NCBI RefSeq assembly: GCF_000974785.1 | Contig: NZ_BBWV01000001.1 | Span: 1,116,001-1,180,000, forward strand | DNA: 64,000 nucleotides | From: Flavihumibacter petaseus NBRC 106054 | GTDB taxonomy: Bacteria > Bacteroidota > Bacteroidia > Chitinophagales > Chitinophagaceae | Reading direction: 5' to 3' | Part shown: piece by piece, positions 44,201 to 52,700 of the stretch | How positions within the stretch are numbered: position 1 is the first letter of the stretch | Layout: the number at the start of each line of letters is the position of its first letter | Made by a program: the position numbers and the translations under genes | Notes under the pieces: model-generated | Seen by the model: the letters and a program-made list of their open reading frames with translations, nothing else | The model's database searches: none | What the model was told of the DNA's origin: nothing

Positions 44201-44318
44201 CGTTTCTGATGATCCCTTTTACGGGGCCGGAGCGGGACTGTGCCCAGCCGGCCATGGGGAGGAAGCAGGTGAGGACAGCCATGAGGCTGACAAGCAGCAA
44301 GCAGTAGTGCTTTCTCAT
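41271..44318 (-). CDS. SusC/RagA-family TonB-linked outer-membrane protein (second locus)
   Basis: About 1015 residues from ATG 44318 (MRKHYCLLLV); the first in-frame codon 11 residues earlier lies before the signal peptide. Signal peptide to about residue 27 (MAGWAQ); carboxypeptidase-regulatory-like domain about 35-105; linker SMNEVVVVGYGSQKKATLTG; plug about 115-230 with LIVVDGIPDRD; barrel to the end (FRFGINVGL). First gene of a six-gene polysaccharide-utilisation-type operon. A start near 44381 is predicted from the promoter upstream. Confidence 0.96.
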   Translation of the reverse strand: MRKHYCLLLVSLMAVLTCFLPMAGWAQSRSGPVKGIIRNDKGEPVAGATIQEKGTTNTVSSGADGQFSITVASKAALLISFTGFSPLEVKADGTQPMNLVISPEARSMNEVVVVGYGSQKKATLTGAVASVKGTDLVQSSSANVSNAIAGRVPGVIANNRSGRPGDDASTLLIRGFNSFGGGTAPLIVVDGIPDRDFSRINPSDIENITVLKDASAAIYGVRSANGVILVTTKRGKSGKATIQYDGSYGIQQLTRLPETVNAWQYMTYYNEINPNTYATEEIEKYKAGNDPNYTSTDWYNEVFRKSAPQTAHSLSVNGGNENVRYYFSGQYLDQSSNFRNSIEHYKQFNIRSNIDARISKNLKVNLDIAFRNETRNYPTYGVNSILHETRSLYPFVPVYWPNGSLSAGVANGRNPVILVTDAPGYDKPRNYILNPQAGFEWQLPFITQGLSVSGYASYDVNYRTEKIFTKPWDAYSYNKTTDTYSNQKSSTAQTSITQDERFTTASTYFIKMAYDRQFGQHNFNAFVGYEQTNSNYSQTYAFRKNLLSEQIDQIFTGSAEGQLATGAAAQDGRASVLGRLAYNYANKYMAEVSFRYNGSFNFPEENRWGMFPAVSAGWRISEEKFFRDNIRFINQLKLRGSWGKMGSDAVAQYLFLTRYQLVTNKNYYTYFGDDYALASSINLSSTPNTNITWETQDTRNIGLDATFLNNKLNFSIDYFRYLREDILAQRSASIPLYTGMSLPAENIGKSLNRGVDLSLVYNNRAGAFSYSIGGNMTYAKSKVLFRDEAANVPEWQKSEGYPIDSWLVYETNGIYHTQKEVDESVHLPGATPGDLHIKDIDGNGVITSNDRVRKYESATPKLVYGLTLAGAYKGFALNMLFSGQAMAKQMILSQMQGSLIAPPQWLYDGRWTEQTPDAQYPRAFNSNDTYNSIYADFWLRNAAFLRLKSVELSYSVPAKVYSRAGLNNLRVYVSGFNLLSFDKMKQYGVDPETNNITGVNYPQTRMFRFGINVGL

Positions 44319-44387
44319 AAAATGGTCTTGGTTTTTTAAATGGTTAGGCAATCTCTTTGACTAGTCTATTCTGGTCTGTTCTACTTT

Positions 44388-44414
44388 CAAATATAGCAAT
44401 ATTCTTTACTTCAA
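44388..44414 (-). promoter_or_regulatory. Candidate promoter of the second SusCD operon
   Basis: Minus-strand TTG (44414-44412), 16 bases, TATATTTG (44395-44388). The -7 box is an exact match; the spacer is shorter than the usual 19-21. Leader about 60 bases. Confidence 0.4.
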
Positions 44415-44518
44415 AAAGAAATTTTGGATTCCTGATAAGTTTACCCGGCGTCGCGCAGAAGAGGGATGAACATCGAACAGTTCCCCTTTTTAGCTGTTAG
44501 AAGTGGAAAGCACACAGT

Positions 44519-44737
44519 ATGAGTCAGGCATTTGTGAAGGAAGAAGATGCCCAATGGCTGAGCGATCTGCAGCCAACTTTAACCGCGCTGATCTACTACC
44601 TCACGCGGGAAAACAATAGCATCAGGGTGTATGAAATGAAGGCAACCACCCGAAAGGATGGCAAGACCCTGCATCATATGAGTAACGGCCTGCCCTATTT
44701 TGTAAATGACGACAGGCAATGGGAAATAGATTGGTAA
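44519..44737 (+). CDS. Small conserved protein of unknown function (MSQAFVKEE family)
   Basis: A 72-residue soluble protein opening MSQAFVKEEDAQWLSDLQPTL and ending with Trp-rich WEIDW. No signal peptide or membrane segment. I know small Bacteroidota proteins with this opening but no function. A truncated relative starts at 56162 with the same first nine residues, showing a second, decayed locus. A hairpin terminator follows at 44751. Probably a monocistronic gene. Confidence 0.7.
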   Translation: MSQAFVKEEDAQWLSDLQPTLTALIYYLTRENNSIRVYEMKATTRKDGKTLHHMSNGLPYFVNDDRQWEIDW

Positions 44738-44750
44738 ACTGTTACCACAA

Positions 44751-44790
44751 AAAGCCGGACATTTCAGTTGCTTGAAATACCCGGCTTTGT
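44751..44790 (+). terminator. Hairpin terminator after the small protein gene
   Basis: Outer arms AAAGCCGG / CCGGCTTT enclose inner arms ATTTCA / TGAAAT; a GTTT tail follows. It begins 13 bases after the stop codon. Confidence 0.55.
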
Positions 44791-45033
44791 TTACAATCAC
44801 GGTCATCACCAATTTCGCGGAACAAGCAATTTTCAATCATCCGGTTACCTCTTTAAATGGTGGATAACTTGTGCTTGCACCACTGCCCATTTTTTTTTAA
44901 CTTAAAGGAAGATTTGGCAATAACACACTCCATCAACGGAGCAACCAACAATATAGCCAGCCCGGCAATCCGGACAAGGTAAGATCTTGATGAAGAGAAC
45001 TGTTTCATGGACGATCGGATAAGGCTTTGATGA

Positions 45034-45058
45034 AGGCGCCCCAACGGGCGCCTTTTTT
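45034..45058 (+). terminator. Strong intrinsic terminator with no assigned gene
   Basis: AGGCGCCC / GGGCGCCT arms, CAAC loop, then TTTTTT on the + strand. Confidence 0.7.
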
Positions 45059-45176
45059 ATTGCTATTCAACTCCTTGCTGAGCGGTCGCCGGCATCGATC
45101 CGTTTAACCAATGCCTGTTTACAGCAAACTATTGCCGGTTTGCATCAATTCGCCCCGGAGTAATTCAGCTTGAAGG

Positions 45177-45184
45177 TAGGTTTG
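45177..45184 (+). promoter_or_regulatory. Candidate -7 box of the barrel receptor gene
   Basis: TAGGTTTG, exact TAnnTTTG, 16 bases before the ATG at 45201, so the mRNA leader would be only a few bases. No -33 TTG at the right distance was found. Confidence 0.25.
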
Positions 45185-45200
45185 CTCCAAATTTCAGTTC

Positions 45201-47768
45201 ATGTCCACGCACTTATCAAAATGGCTACTCACTTTATTGCTGCTCACCGCATTCATAACCCTCAAGGCTCAACCCCCTGCAGGTTTTCCTGGTGGTGCAG
45301 GCATGAATGCCCCGGCAAGCGGCCACCTTACCGGAAAACTGGTTGATTCCGCCGGAAAAGCCATCAATGGTGCATCCGCAATCATTCTTCAAATCCATTA
45401 TGACAGCACTACGAAAAAACAGAAGGAAGTATTGTTAAAAGGCGTTGCTACCAAAAGTAATGGCGCATTTGAGTTTGACGAACTACCCATTGGAAAACCA
45501 TTGGTGATCACCTTCTCCAACACGGGTTATAAACCGGTCCGCCAACAGGTAACACTTACACCTCCAAATACTGAAAAAGATCTGGGTGAAATAAAAATGG
45601 AGCAGGAACAGGAATACCTGAGTACAGTAGTAGTAACTGCGTCCTCCAAAGCCCTGAAGCTGGATCTCGATAAAAAGGTCTTCAACGTCGATAAAAACCT
45701 GGTGAGTTCCGGAGGAACCGCCCAGGATGTGATGAAAAATGTACCGGGTATAAACGTGGACATAGACGGAAATGTAACCCTCAGGAATAGTACGCCCGTG
45801 CTCTATATCGATGGAAGGCCTACTACGCTGACACTGGATCAAATACCAGCCGATGCGATAGAAAGTGTTGAAATTATCACCAATCCATCTGCAAAATATG
45901 ACGCGTCGGGTGGCGGCGCAGGGATCCTGAACGTTGTCTTAAAAAAGAACCGGAAAACAGGATATAATGGGAATATCAGGGCAGGAATTGATAAAAGAGG
46001 GGGAATCAATGGTGGCGGAGATCTCAATATCCGGCAAGGAAAATTCAACATTACCAGCAGTGCCATGGTCAATCAAATGAAAGCCCGCACCACCGGAACC
46101 ACGGTCCGGAATAACCTGACAACCGATCCGCTTACCACCATCAGCCAGTATAGCCACACCCGGGAAAATGGGACTTTCCTGTTTGGAAAACTCGGTTTCG
46201 ACTACTTCCTTTCCGACAAAACCACCCTATCACTATCCGGCGTAAGGGTCCATGGAGAAATGAAACCTTCCGAAGTGCTTGATACCTATACCGACAGTCT
46301 TTTCACCAATGGTATTGTCAGCACTTACAGTCAGCGCAACACCAGCAGTATGCGCGAATTCAATGGTGGCGGTTTAGTATTTGGTATGAAACAGACTTTT
46401 AAAAAACCAGGAGAGGAATGGACATTCGATGCCAATTATTTCAGCGGTAAAATGGAAAGCAGTGCCAATTACGCTACCGACTATTACAATAGTGCTAAGG
46501 AGATCTACAATACCTACCTGCAAAAAGCTACCGGATACGGAAACGATCAAAACCTGGTCCTCCAGACGGACTATACACGACCTTTTGGCAAATCCGTCAA
46601 ACTGGAAACGGGATTGCGTGCTGCTTTGCGCAAAAGAGAAAACAACAATCAGAATTTCACCTATAACCCTGCAACCGGTCAATATGAAAACGTTGTCAGC
46701 GCTTCAACCTACTACGCCAATACTGACAATGTATATGCTGCCTATGCTACGGTAAGCGGCAACATCAAAAACTTTGGTTACAAAATCGGACTGCGGGCAG
46801 AAAGCTCCGAATACAATGGTGAATTAAAAACCACCGGTGAAAAATTCAGCAACAAGTATCCGGTAAGCCTGTTCCCCTCGCTTTTCCTGAGCCAGAAACT
46901 GTCTGACAACCAGGAATTACAATTCAGCATTACCCGCCGGATAAACCGTCCCAACTTCTTTAACCTGATACCGTATACTGATTACTCCGACAGTTTAAAC
47001 ATCACACGGGGTAACCCCGGCCTTAAACCTGAATTCACCACTTCCTTTGAGTTGTCTTACCTGAAAACCTTTAACAACAATCACTCCCTGCTGGCATCGG
47101 TCTATTATAAAAACACTACTGATCTGATCACCCGCTATATTGATACAGCATACAACCCGGTGTCGGGCAAGCAGGATCTGATCAACACCTTTATCAATGC
47201 CAACTCAGCCTACACAACAGGTCTCGAACTTACCTCAACCAATACCATTAACAAGTGGCTGGATATGAGTACCAATATCAACATCTACAATTCAAAAATT
47301 GAAACAGGCGATAAAACCACCTCACAACCAGCCCTCTGGAGTTGGTTTGGTAAGTATAATGCCAATGTAAAATTCCTGAAAACATTCACCGCACAGCTGA
47401 GTGCCACATATCAGAGCAAAACAAACCTGCCGGTAAATACCAATTCCGGAATGGGTGGCCCCCCTATGATGCAAACCATGAGTGCCTCCCAGGGATATAT
47501 CAGTGCCAACTGGGGGATGGACCTGGCCGTGAAAAAGACATTCCTAAAGAACAATGCCGCTTCCGTTACCCTGAGCGTCAGCGATATTTTCAGGACCCGG
47601 ATCAACAAACAATACTCAGAAAGTGATTACTTTACACAACAATACAACCGGTTACGCGATCCGCAGATGGTAAGGCTTTCCTTTAATTACCGCTTCGGGA
47701 AAATGGATGCCAGTCTCTTCAAGCGCCTTAGCAAAGGCACTGGTGAAAACGCCGGCAGTAGTTATTAA
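45201..47768 (+). CDS. Outer-membrane beta-barrel receptor-like protein (OMP_b-brl_3 type)
   Basis: An 855-residue protein with signal peptide (about 1-23, ending TLKA), a carboxypeptidase-regulatory-like domain (about 40-130, LTGKLVDSAGKAINGA), a plug (about 140-240, TVVVTASSKALKLDLDKKVF, PVLYIDGRPTTL, DASGGGAGILNVVLKKN) and a barrel with TRRINRPNFFNLIPY, typical of outer-membrane beta-barrel family proteins rather than SusC. No SusD partner. It precedes a LytS/LytTR two-component pair on the same strand (27 and overlapping bases), suggesting the pair controls this receptor or shares its signal. Likely takes up or senses a small ligand. Confidence 0.92.
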   Translation: MSTHLSKWLLTLLLLTAFITLKAQPPAGFPGGAGMNAPASGHLTGKLVDSAGKAINGASAIILQIHYDSTTKKQKEVLLKGVATKSNGAFEFDELPIGKPLVITFSNTGYKPVRQQVTLTPPNTEKDLGEIKMEQEQEYLSTVVVTASSKALKLDLDKKVFNVDKNLVSSGGTAQDVMKNVPGINVDIDGNVTLRNSTPVLYIDGRPTTLTLDQIPADAIESVEIITNPSAKYDASGGGAGILNVVLKKNRKTGYNGNIRAGIDKRGGINGGGDLNIRQGKFNITSSAMVNQMKARTTGTTVRNNLTTDPLTTISQYSHTRENGTFLFGKLGFDYFLSDKTTLSLSGVRVHGEMKPSEVLDTYTDSLFTNGIVSTYSQRNTSSMREFNGGGLVFGMKQTFKKPGEEWTFDANYFSGKMESSANYATDYYNSAKEIYNTYLQKATGYGNDQNLVLQTDYTRPFGKSVKLETGLRAALRKRENNNQNFTYNPATGQYENVVSASTYYANTDNVYAAYATVSGNIKNFGYKIGLRAESSEYNGELKTTGEKFSNKYPVSLFPSLFLSQKLSDNQELQFSITRRINRPNFFNLIPYTDYSDSLNITRGNPGLKPEFTTSFELSYLKTFNNNHSLLASVYYKNTTDLITRYIDTAYNPVSGKQDLINTFINANSAYTTGLELTSTNTINKWLDMSTNINIYNSKIETGDKTTSQPALWSWFGKYNANVKFLKTFTAQLSATYQSKTNLPVNTNSGMGGPPMMQTMSASQGYISANWGMDLAVKKTFLKNNAASVTLSVSDIFRTRINKQYSESDYFTQQYNRLRDPQMVRLSFNYRFGKMDASLFKRLSKGTGENAGSSY

Positions 47769-47794
47769 CCTGTTCAACAATCCCTTCGTCAGCT

Positions 47795-48841
47795 ATGCCT
47801 AAGGCCTGGTATCAATTAAAGTGGGTGCAGGTTTGTTTCCACTTCATTTTCTGGATCATCATATTTTCACTTCCTTATTTGTTGCGGCAGGTATATGGAA
47901 AAAACAATGATCCGGAAAACAATGGTTTCTTTTACCTGGGAAATCTTACCGGACTATTATGGACCGGTACTTTTTACCTGAATGCCTACCTGCTTTTCCC
48001 CTTGCTGATACAACGTAAAAAATATGCCTGGTATGGCATTATCGTACTGGCGCTGTACATGTTCATCATCTGGGTGCACGGCATCCTGTTTGTTCACCTG
48101 GTACCCAACCACCAGTTCTATTTCTTATTGGGTGCGGCTTTTAATGCACCTGCGTATTTCCTGGCAATTGCCAGCAGTACGATATTCCAGCTGATCAGGG
48201 AAAAAATAGAAAGCAATAAACGGGAACAGGAGAAGAACGAAGAGAACCTGAAAACCGAACTCTCTTTTCTGCGCTCACAAATCAGTCCGCATTTCATTTT
48301 TAATGTGCTCAACAATATAGTGGCACTGGCCAGGTTAAAAAGCGACCAGCTGGAACCTACGGTTATCAAACTATCCTCCCTGATGCAGTATATGCTTTAC
48401 GAGACCAATGAAGAACGAGTATTGCTCAAAACCGAAACAGAATATCTTAAAAGCTATATAGACCTGCAGCAGCAGCGTTTTGGAAATAAGGTGACCATCC
48501 ATGCACAGATCAACGCAGCAGATAGTTTCCACGAAATAGAACCCATGCTGCTGATTCCCTTTGTAGAAAACGCTTTCAAGCACGGTGTGGTTTTTATGGA
48601 CAACCCCGAAATCAATATCCAGTTAACCACCAAAGACAACAGGCTGTATTTTACCGTACGCAATAAATTTAACCCCCGGCAGCAGGAAGTAAAAGATAAA
48701 GCATCCGGCATCGGGCTCGCCAACGTTAAAAGGCGATTGAATTTGTTGTACAAGGACCAACACACCATTAGGATCAACACAATCCAGGAACTTAACAACG
48801 AGTATTGGTTCGAAGTATCTTTACAACTAAACCTGCACTAA
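47795..48841 (+). CDS. LytS-type membrane sensor histidine kinase
   Basis: A 348-residue protein: four membrane helices in the first 130 residues (about 12-32, 50-70, 78-100, 108-130), coiled-coil (about 133-155, KIESNKREQEKNEENLK), phosphoacceptor region FLRSQISPHFIFNVLNN with His166, and an ATPase part with ENAFKHGV and the DKASGIGLANVKRRL glycine box. No sensory soluble domain; the signal may come through the membrane part. Stop and next start overlap as TAATG, so it is translated with its regulator. Confidence 0.95.
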   Translation: MPKAWYQLKWVQVCFHFIFWIIIFSLPYLLRQVYGKNNDPENNGFFYLGNLTGLLWTGTFYLNAYLLFPLLIQRKKYAWYGIIVLALYMFIIWVHGILFVHLVPNHQFYFLLGAAFNAPAYFLAIASSTIFQLIREKIESNKREQEKNEENLKTELSFLRSQISPHFIFNVLNNIVALARLKSDQLEPTVIKLSSLMQYMLYETNEERVLLKTETEYLKSYIDLQQQRFGNKVTIHAQINAADSFHEIEPMLLIPFVENAFKHGVVFMDNPEINIQLTTKDNRLYFTVRNKFNPRQQEVKDKASGIGLANVKRRLNLLYKDQHTIRINTIQELNNEYWFEVSLQLNLH

Positions 48842-49542
48842 TGTTAAGGTGTATTGCTGTTGATGATGAACCTTTGGCGCTGGCACTGTTACAGGATAAT
48901 ATCAGCAAGTTACCCTACCTGCAATTGGTCGCAAGCTGTGCCAACGCGCTGGAAGCAATAAAAGTAATGCAGGAGCAGCCGGTTGACCTGATGTTTATTG
49001 ACATTCAAATGCCCGGACTTACCGGCCTGCAGTTGATAGAAACAATGGTTCACAAACCAATGGTGATCCTGATTACCGCCTACAAGCAATACGCCCTGGA
49101 AAGCTATAACCTGGATGTGGTGGATTACCTGGTAAAACCGGTTCCGCTCGAACGCTTTATAGCGGCCTGCAATAAAGCTTATGAATTATACCGTTTAAGA
49201 AACAGCAGTGCGGCTGACAAAAAGCCCGCTACTTATTTTTTCGTCAATGTAGATTACAGCCTGCTCAAGATCTCTTTTGCCGATGTAATCTGGGTAGAAG
49301 GATTACGGGACTATATCAAGATCCACCTCAAAAGTCCGCAGAAACCTGTGGTGGTAAGAATGAGTATGCGCTCCATTGAAGACGAACTCCCACCATCAGA
49401 TTTTATCCGCATTCACAAATCATATCTGGTCGCCATAGAAAGCATTACGGCCATCAAAAAATCGAGTGTATTTATGGGCGATATTGAACTGCCTGTCGGC
49501 GACACCTACCGCGATGCCATTGAAGCGATTACCCGCAGGTGA
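48841..49542 (+). CDS. LytTR response regulator
   Basis: A 233-residue protein from ATG 48841 (an upstream in-frame start lies inside the kinase). Receiver domain about 1-120 with acidic pocket DDE (8-10), phosphoacceptor Asp54 (FIDIQMPG), and Lys in YLVKPVP; LytTR DNA-binding domain about 140-233 (VIWVEGLRDYIKIHL, IRIHKSYLVAI). Pairs with the kinase immediately upstream. Target genes are not shown, but the adjacent barrel receptor is the likely one. Confidence 0.95.
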   Translation: MLRCIAVDDEPLALALLQDNISKLPYLQLVASCANALEAIKVMQEQPVDLMFIDIQMPGLTGLQLIETMVHKPMVILITAYKQYALESYNLDVVDYLVKPVPLERFIAACNKAYELYRLRNSSAADKKPATYFFVNVDYSLLKISFADVIWVEGLRDYIKIHLKSPQKPVVVRMSMRSIEDELPPSDFIRIHKSYLVAIESITAIKKSSVFMGDIELPVGDTYRDAIEAITRR

Positions 49543-49701
49543 TCAGCAAGACGGCCGGCCGTTCCATTTTGACACTGGGGTGATACTCAAAATGACCGGG
49601 CTAAGCCAGTAACCTTGTTGCATACCAGCAAACACTTGCACTAACAATGATTTTGAATTAATTTAGGCCACCGCCTCGCTAACAGTGACGGAAAACCGCT
49701 T

Positions 49702-52700
49702 ATGCCCCTGACCTTACCCTTGAAAAAGTGCATCATTTCATTTATCCTGTTATTTAGCGTCTTTTTTTCCAGCGCTCAAATGCGCCAGGTATTCCTGGAC
49801 AATACTGCACCTGAAAATGAGATTAGAAAGATCAGCTTTTACTCCGCCAGGGAGGGCTATGTGGCCTTCCGTGACTGGATAGGCTTTACCACAGACAGCG
49901 GTCACACTTTTACAAAAAAACCAATCACCCTGTCAAATGTTAACATTAGTGGGTATTCCGTAAACCTCACCTTCGGATTCGGAATTTCCGGCGTAAAAGC
50001 ATTTGACAAGAACACCTTGCTGGCATGGGGCCATTATGGGCTCGTCCCTGCCATTCTTAGTTCAACAGACGGCGGCAACAATTTTAAACTGGTTTTTCAT
50101 TCGCAATTTGACCAGATGCAACTCAGGACAGGAGTCACCGACATGATTTTCCCGGAAAATAACAGTGTGGGTTATGCGATAGATGCCGACAGGATCCTGA
50201 AAACAACAGACCGGGGGTTAAACTGGTCAATCGTAAAAACTGAAGCGGATAGCTATTTCGATTTTCTTGAAGCTCCCGACAACAACAACGTCTTTGCGGG
50301 CAGTCGCGACTATAAGGCCAACAAACTGGTCAGAACAGCAGACGGTGGCAGCAGCTGGCAGCAAGTGACCTATCCTGTCGCTGGTGGCAAAATGCAATAT
50401 GCCTGTTTCCTGAATCCCTCCACAGGCTGGATGAGCATTCGTGATGACCGTTACGCTTATTTCTATGCCACCACCAATGGCGGAAGCAGCTGGACCTTAT
50501 TGAATGACCGCGAGGCTACTCCTTTTGCAACCAGCCGGATGCGATTTACTGATGCCAATACCGGGTATGCGTTCTCCGGACAAAATACTGTATTCAAAAC
50601 AACTGACGGGGGCATTACCTGGGAACCCCTGCCACGAGACAATGCCTTCGCCTATCTTGGCTATTCACACAACGACCTTCATTTTCTTAACAACAATCAG
50701 TTTTGGGCAGGTGGAGGCCACGGGCTGCTCGAACTCAGTACCAACAGCGGAGGTACACCTCTGGCAAAGTCCTATTTCAAAATTGATACTGCCGGTCTGT
50801 CGGCAACAGGAATCGTTAACCTGAAAAACTACTCCCGAAGCAGCTATACCTTTAAATGGCTGGTGAACGAAAAATCATCCGGAACTTCCTATCATTCTTC
50901 CTATACACCGGATTTTACCGATCTGACCGATACCATAAAGCTGATTGTAACGAATGGCAGCAGTTCAGATACTACTGTAAAGTATGTACAGTTTTATCCG
51001 CAGGTTATTGTTTCCGCCTTCAGCCCGTCGTCAGGCAAAACCGGTGCACCGGTAACCATTACTGGCAAAAATTTCGATAACGTTACTGCTGTTACGTTTG
51101 GCGGCGAGCGTGCAGGCTTTTCCGTACTGTCGCCAACAACCATTCTTGCAACGGTTGGCCAGGGAGCATCAGGGAAAGTGACTGTATATACCCGGACCGG
51201 TTCCGGATCACTGGCCGGGTTCACCTACCTGCCGCCACCTGCAATCAGCGCTTTTTCACCCTTGTCGGCAACAGCAGGAACAGCGATTACCATTACCGGA
51301 ACAAATTTCAACGATGTTACCACAGTCACCATTGGCAATGTTCCGGCAACATTTACAGTCGTCTCCTCCACCACAATCAACGCAATAGCGCCGTCTTCCG
51401 GATCGGGTGATGTTACCGTCGTCACTACAGGCGGAAGCGCTTCTCAGGCTGGATTTGTTTCCATCCCCACTATCGTTTCCTTTACACCGATCAAAGGAAC
51501 CGAAGGAACCATTATGACCATAACGGGAACATCATTTACCGGTACTACATCAGTCAGCATTGGAAATAAACCGGCGCTTTCTTTTACTGTCCAGTCCTCA
51601 ACTACCATAACTGCAATAGTTGGTGCAGAGGCGACAGGGAGCGTTAAGGTGACCTCCCCCGGGGGCAATTCCATATTACCGGGGTTCACCTGGTATCCTA
51701 ATCCGGTAATCAGTTCCTTTTCACCAATGTCCGGTCCGGTTGGAACTTCCATTACCATTCTGGGCTCGAACTTCCACGCCACACCATCTCAAAACGTTGT
51801 TTACTTCGGTTCCATACGGGCAACCATTACCAGTGGCACAACTACCTCACTAACGGTCAAAGTTCCGGTTGGAGCAAGTTTCGAACCCATCAATGTACTC
51901 AGCAACAACCTGCGTGCCTGTTCCGCTACGCCGTTCCTGGTTACCTTTCCAAATGGGGGAAGCATCACTGGCAATTCCTTTGCCGACTCTGCTGTGGTCA
52001 ATACTTCCCCGGACTATTATCCCCAAAAATTACAGGTGGGAGATGTAGATGGCGATGGCAAACTGGACCTGGTGGTATCCGCGTATGGAAACCTTATCAC
52101 GGACAATGGCATTTTCATTTATCGCAATACTGGTACGGCTACCACTGTAAGTTTCGGAAAACCATTGTTCCTCCCCCTGGAAGCACCGGATGCTATTTCC
52201 CTGGGTGATTTGGATGGCGACGGCAAACCTGAGCTGGCAGCAACCAATGACACCACTATTAATATTTACCGGAACCTGTCCACAACAGGCAATCTGGCGA
52301 TGGCCCCGCCAACCATGTTACCTTCAGCAAACGGGCTAAGCGGTATAATCATGGGTGATGTTGACGGTGATGGTAAACCAGATATTGCAACCTGTTATTT
52401 CCACCAATATGGCACTTCGATCTATCGGAATACCAGTGAACCGGGAAACATTTTATTTGCCACCCCGATGGAAATAGCTGCACCAGGAGGGAGAAATATA
52501 TTACTGACTGATCTGACCGGCGACAACAAACCCGAACTTGTAGTACCTCAGGCAACAGACACAAAGCTTTATGTAGTCACCAACAAGTCTGTTAAGGGCC
52601 AGGTTAAATTTGATACTCCGGTTACTTACGCGGGATACACACTTTCTTATGCTGCTGCCGCTGATATGGATGGCGATGGACGCACAGACATCGTTATGGG

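Larger units (their letters stand above)
44791..45200. other. Gene-free interval between terminators and the barrel receptor gene
   Basis: No convincing protein gene. A minus-strand frame (45008-44853) would encode about 51 residues with a signal-like hydrophobic stretch, but it lacks other support. The + strand carries a strong terminator at 45034-45058, so a short untranslated + transcript of up to about 250 bases may lie here. Upstream of the receptor a -7 box is seen at 45177. Confidence 0.3.

Noticed and set aside
44853-45008. Minus-strand frame of about 51 residues with a signal-like hydrophobic stretch
   Set aside because: No start context, no homology recognised, and it lies opposite a + strand interval ending in a terminator; kept only as part of the gene-free interval.
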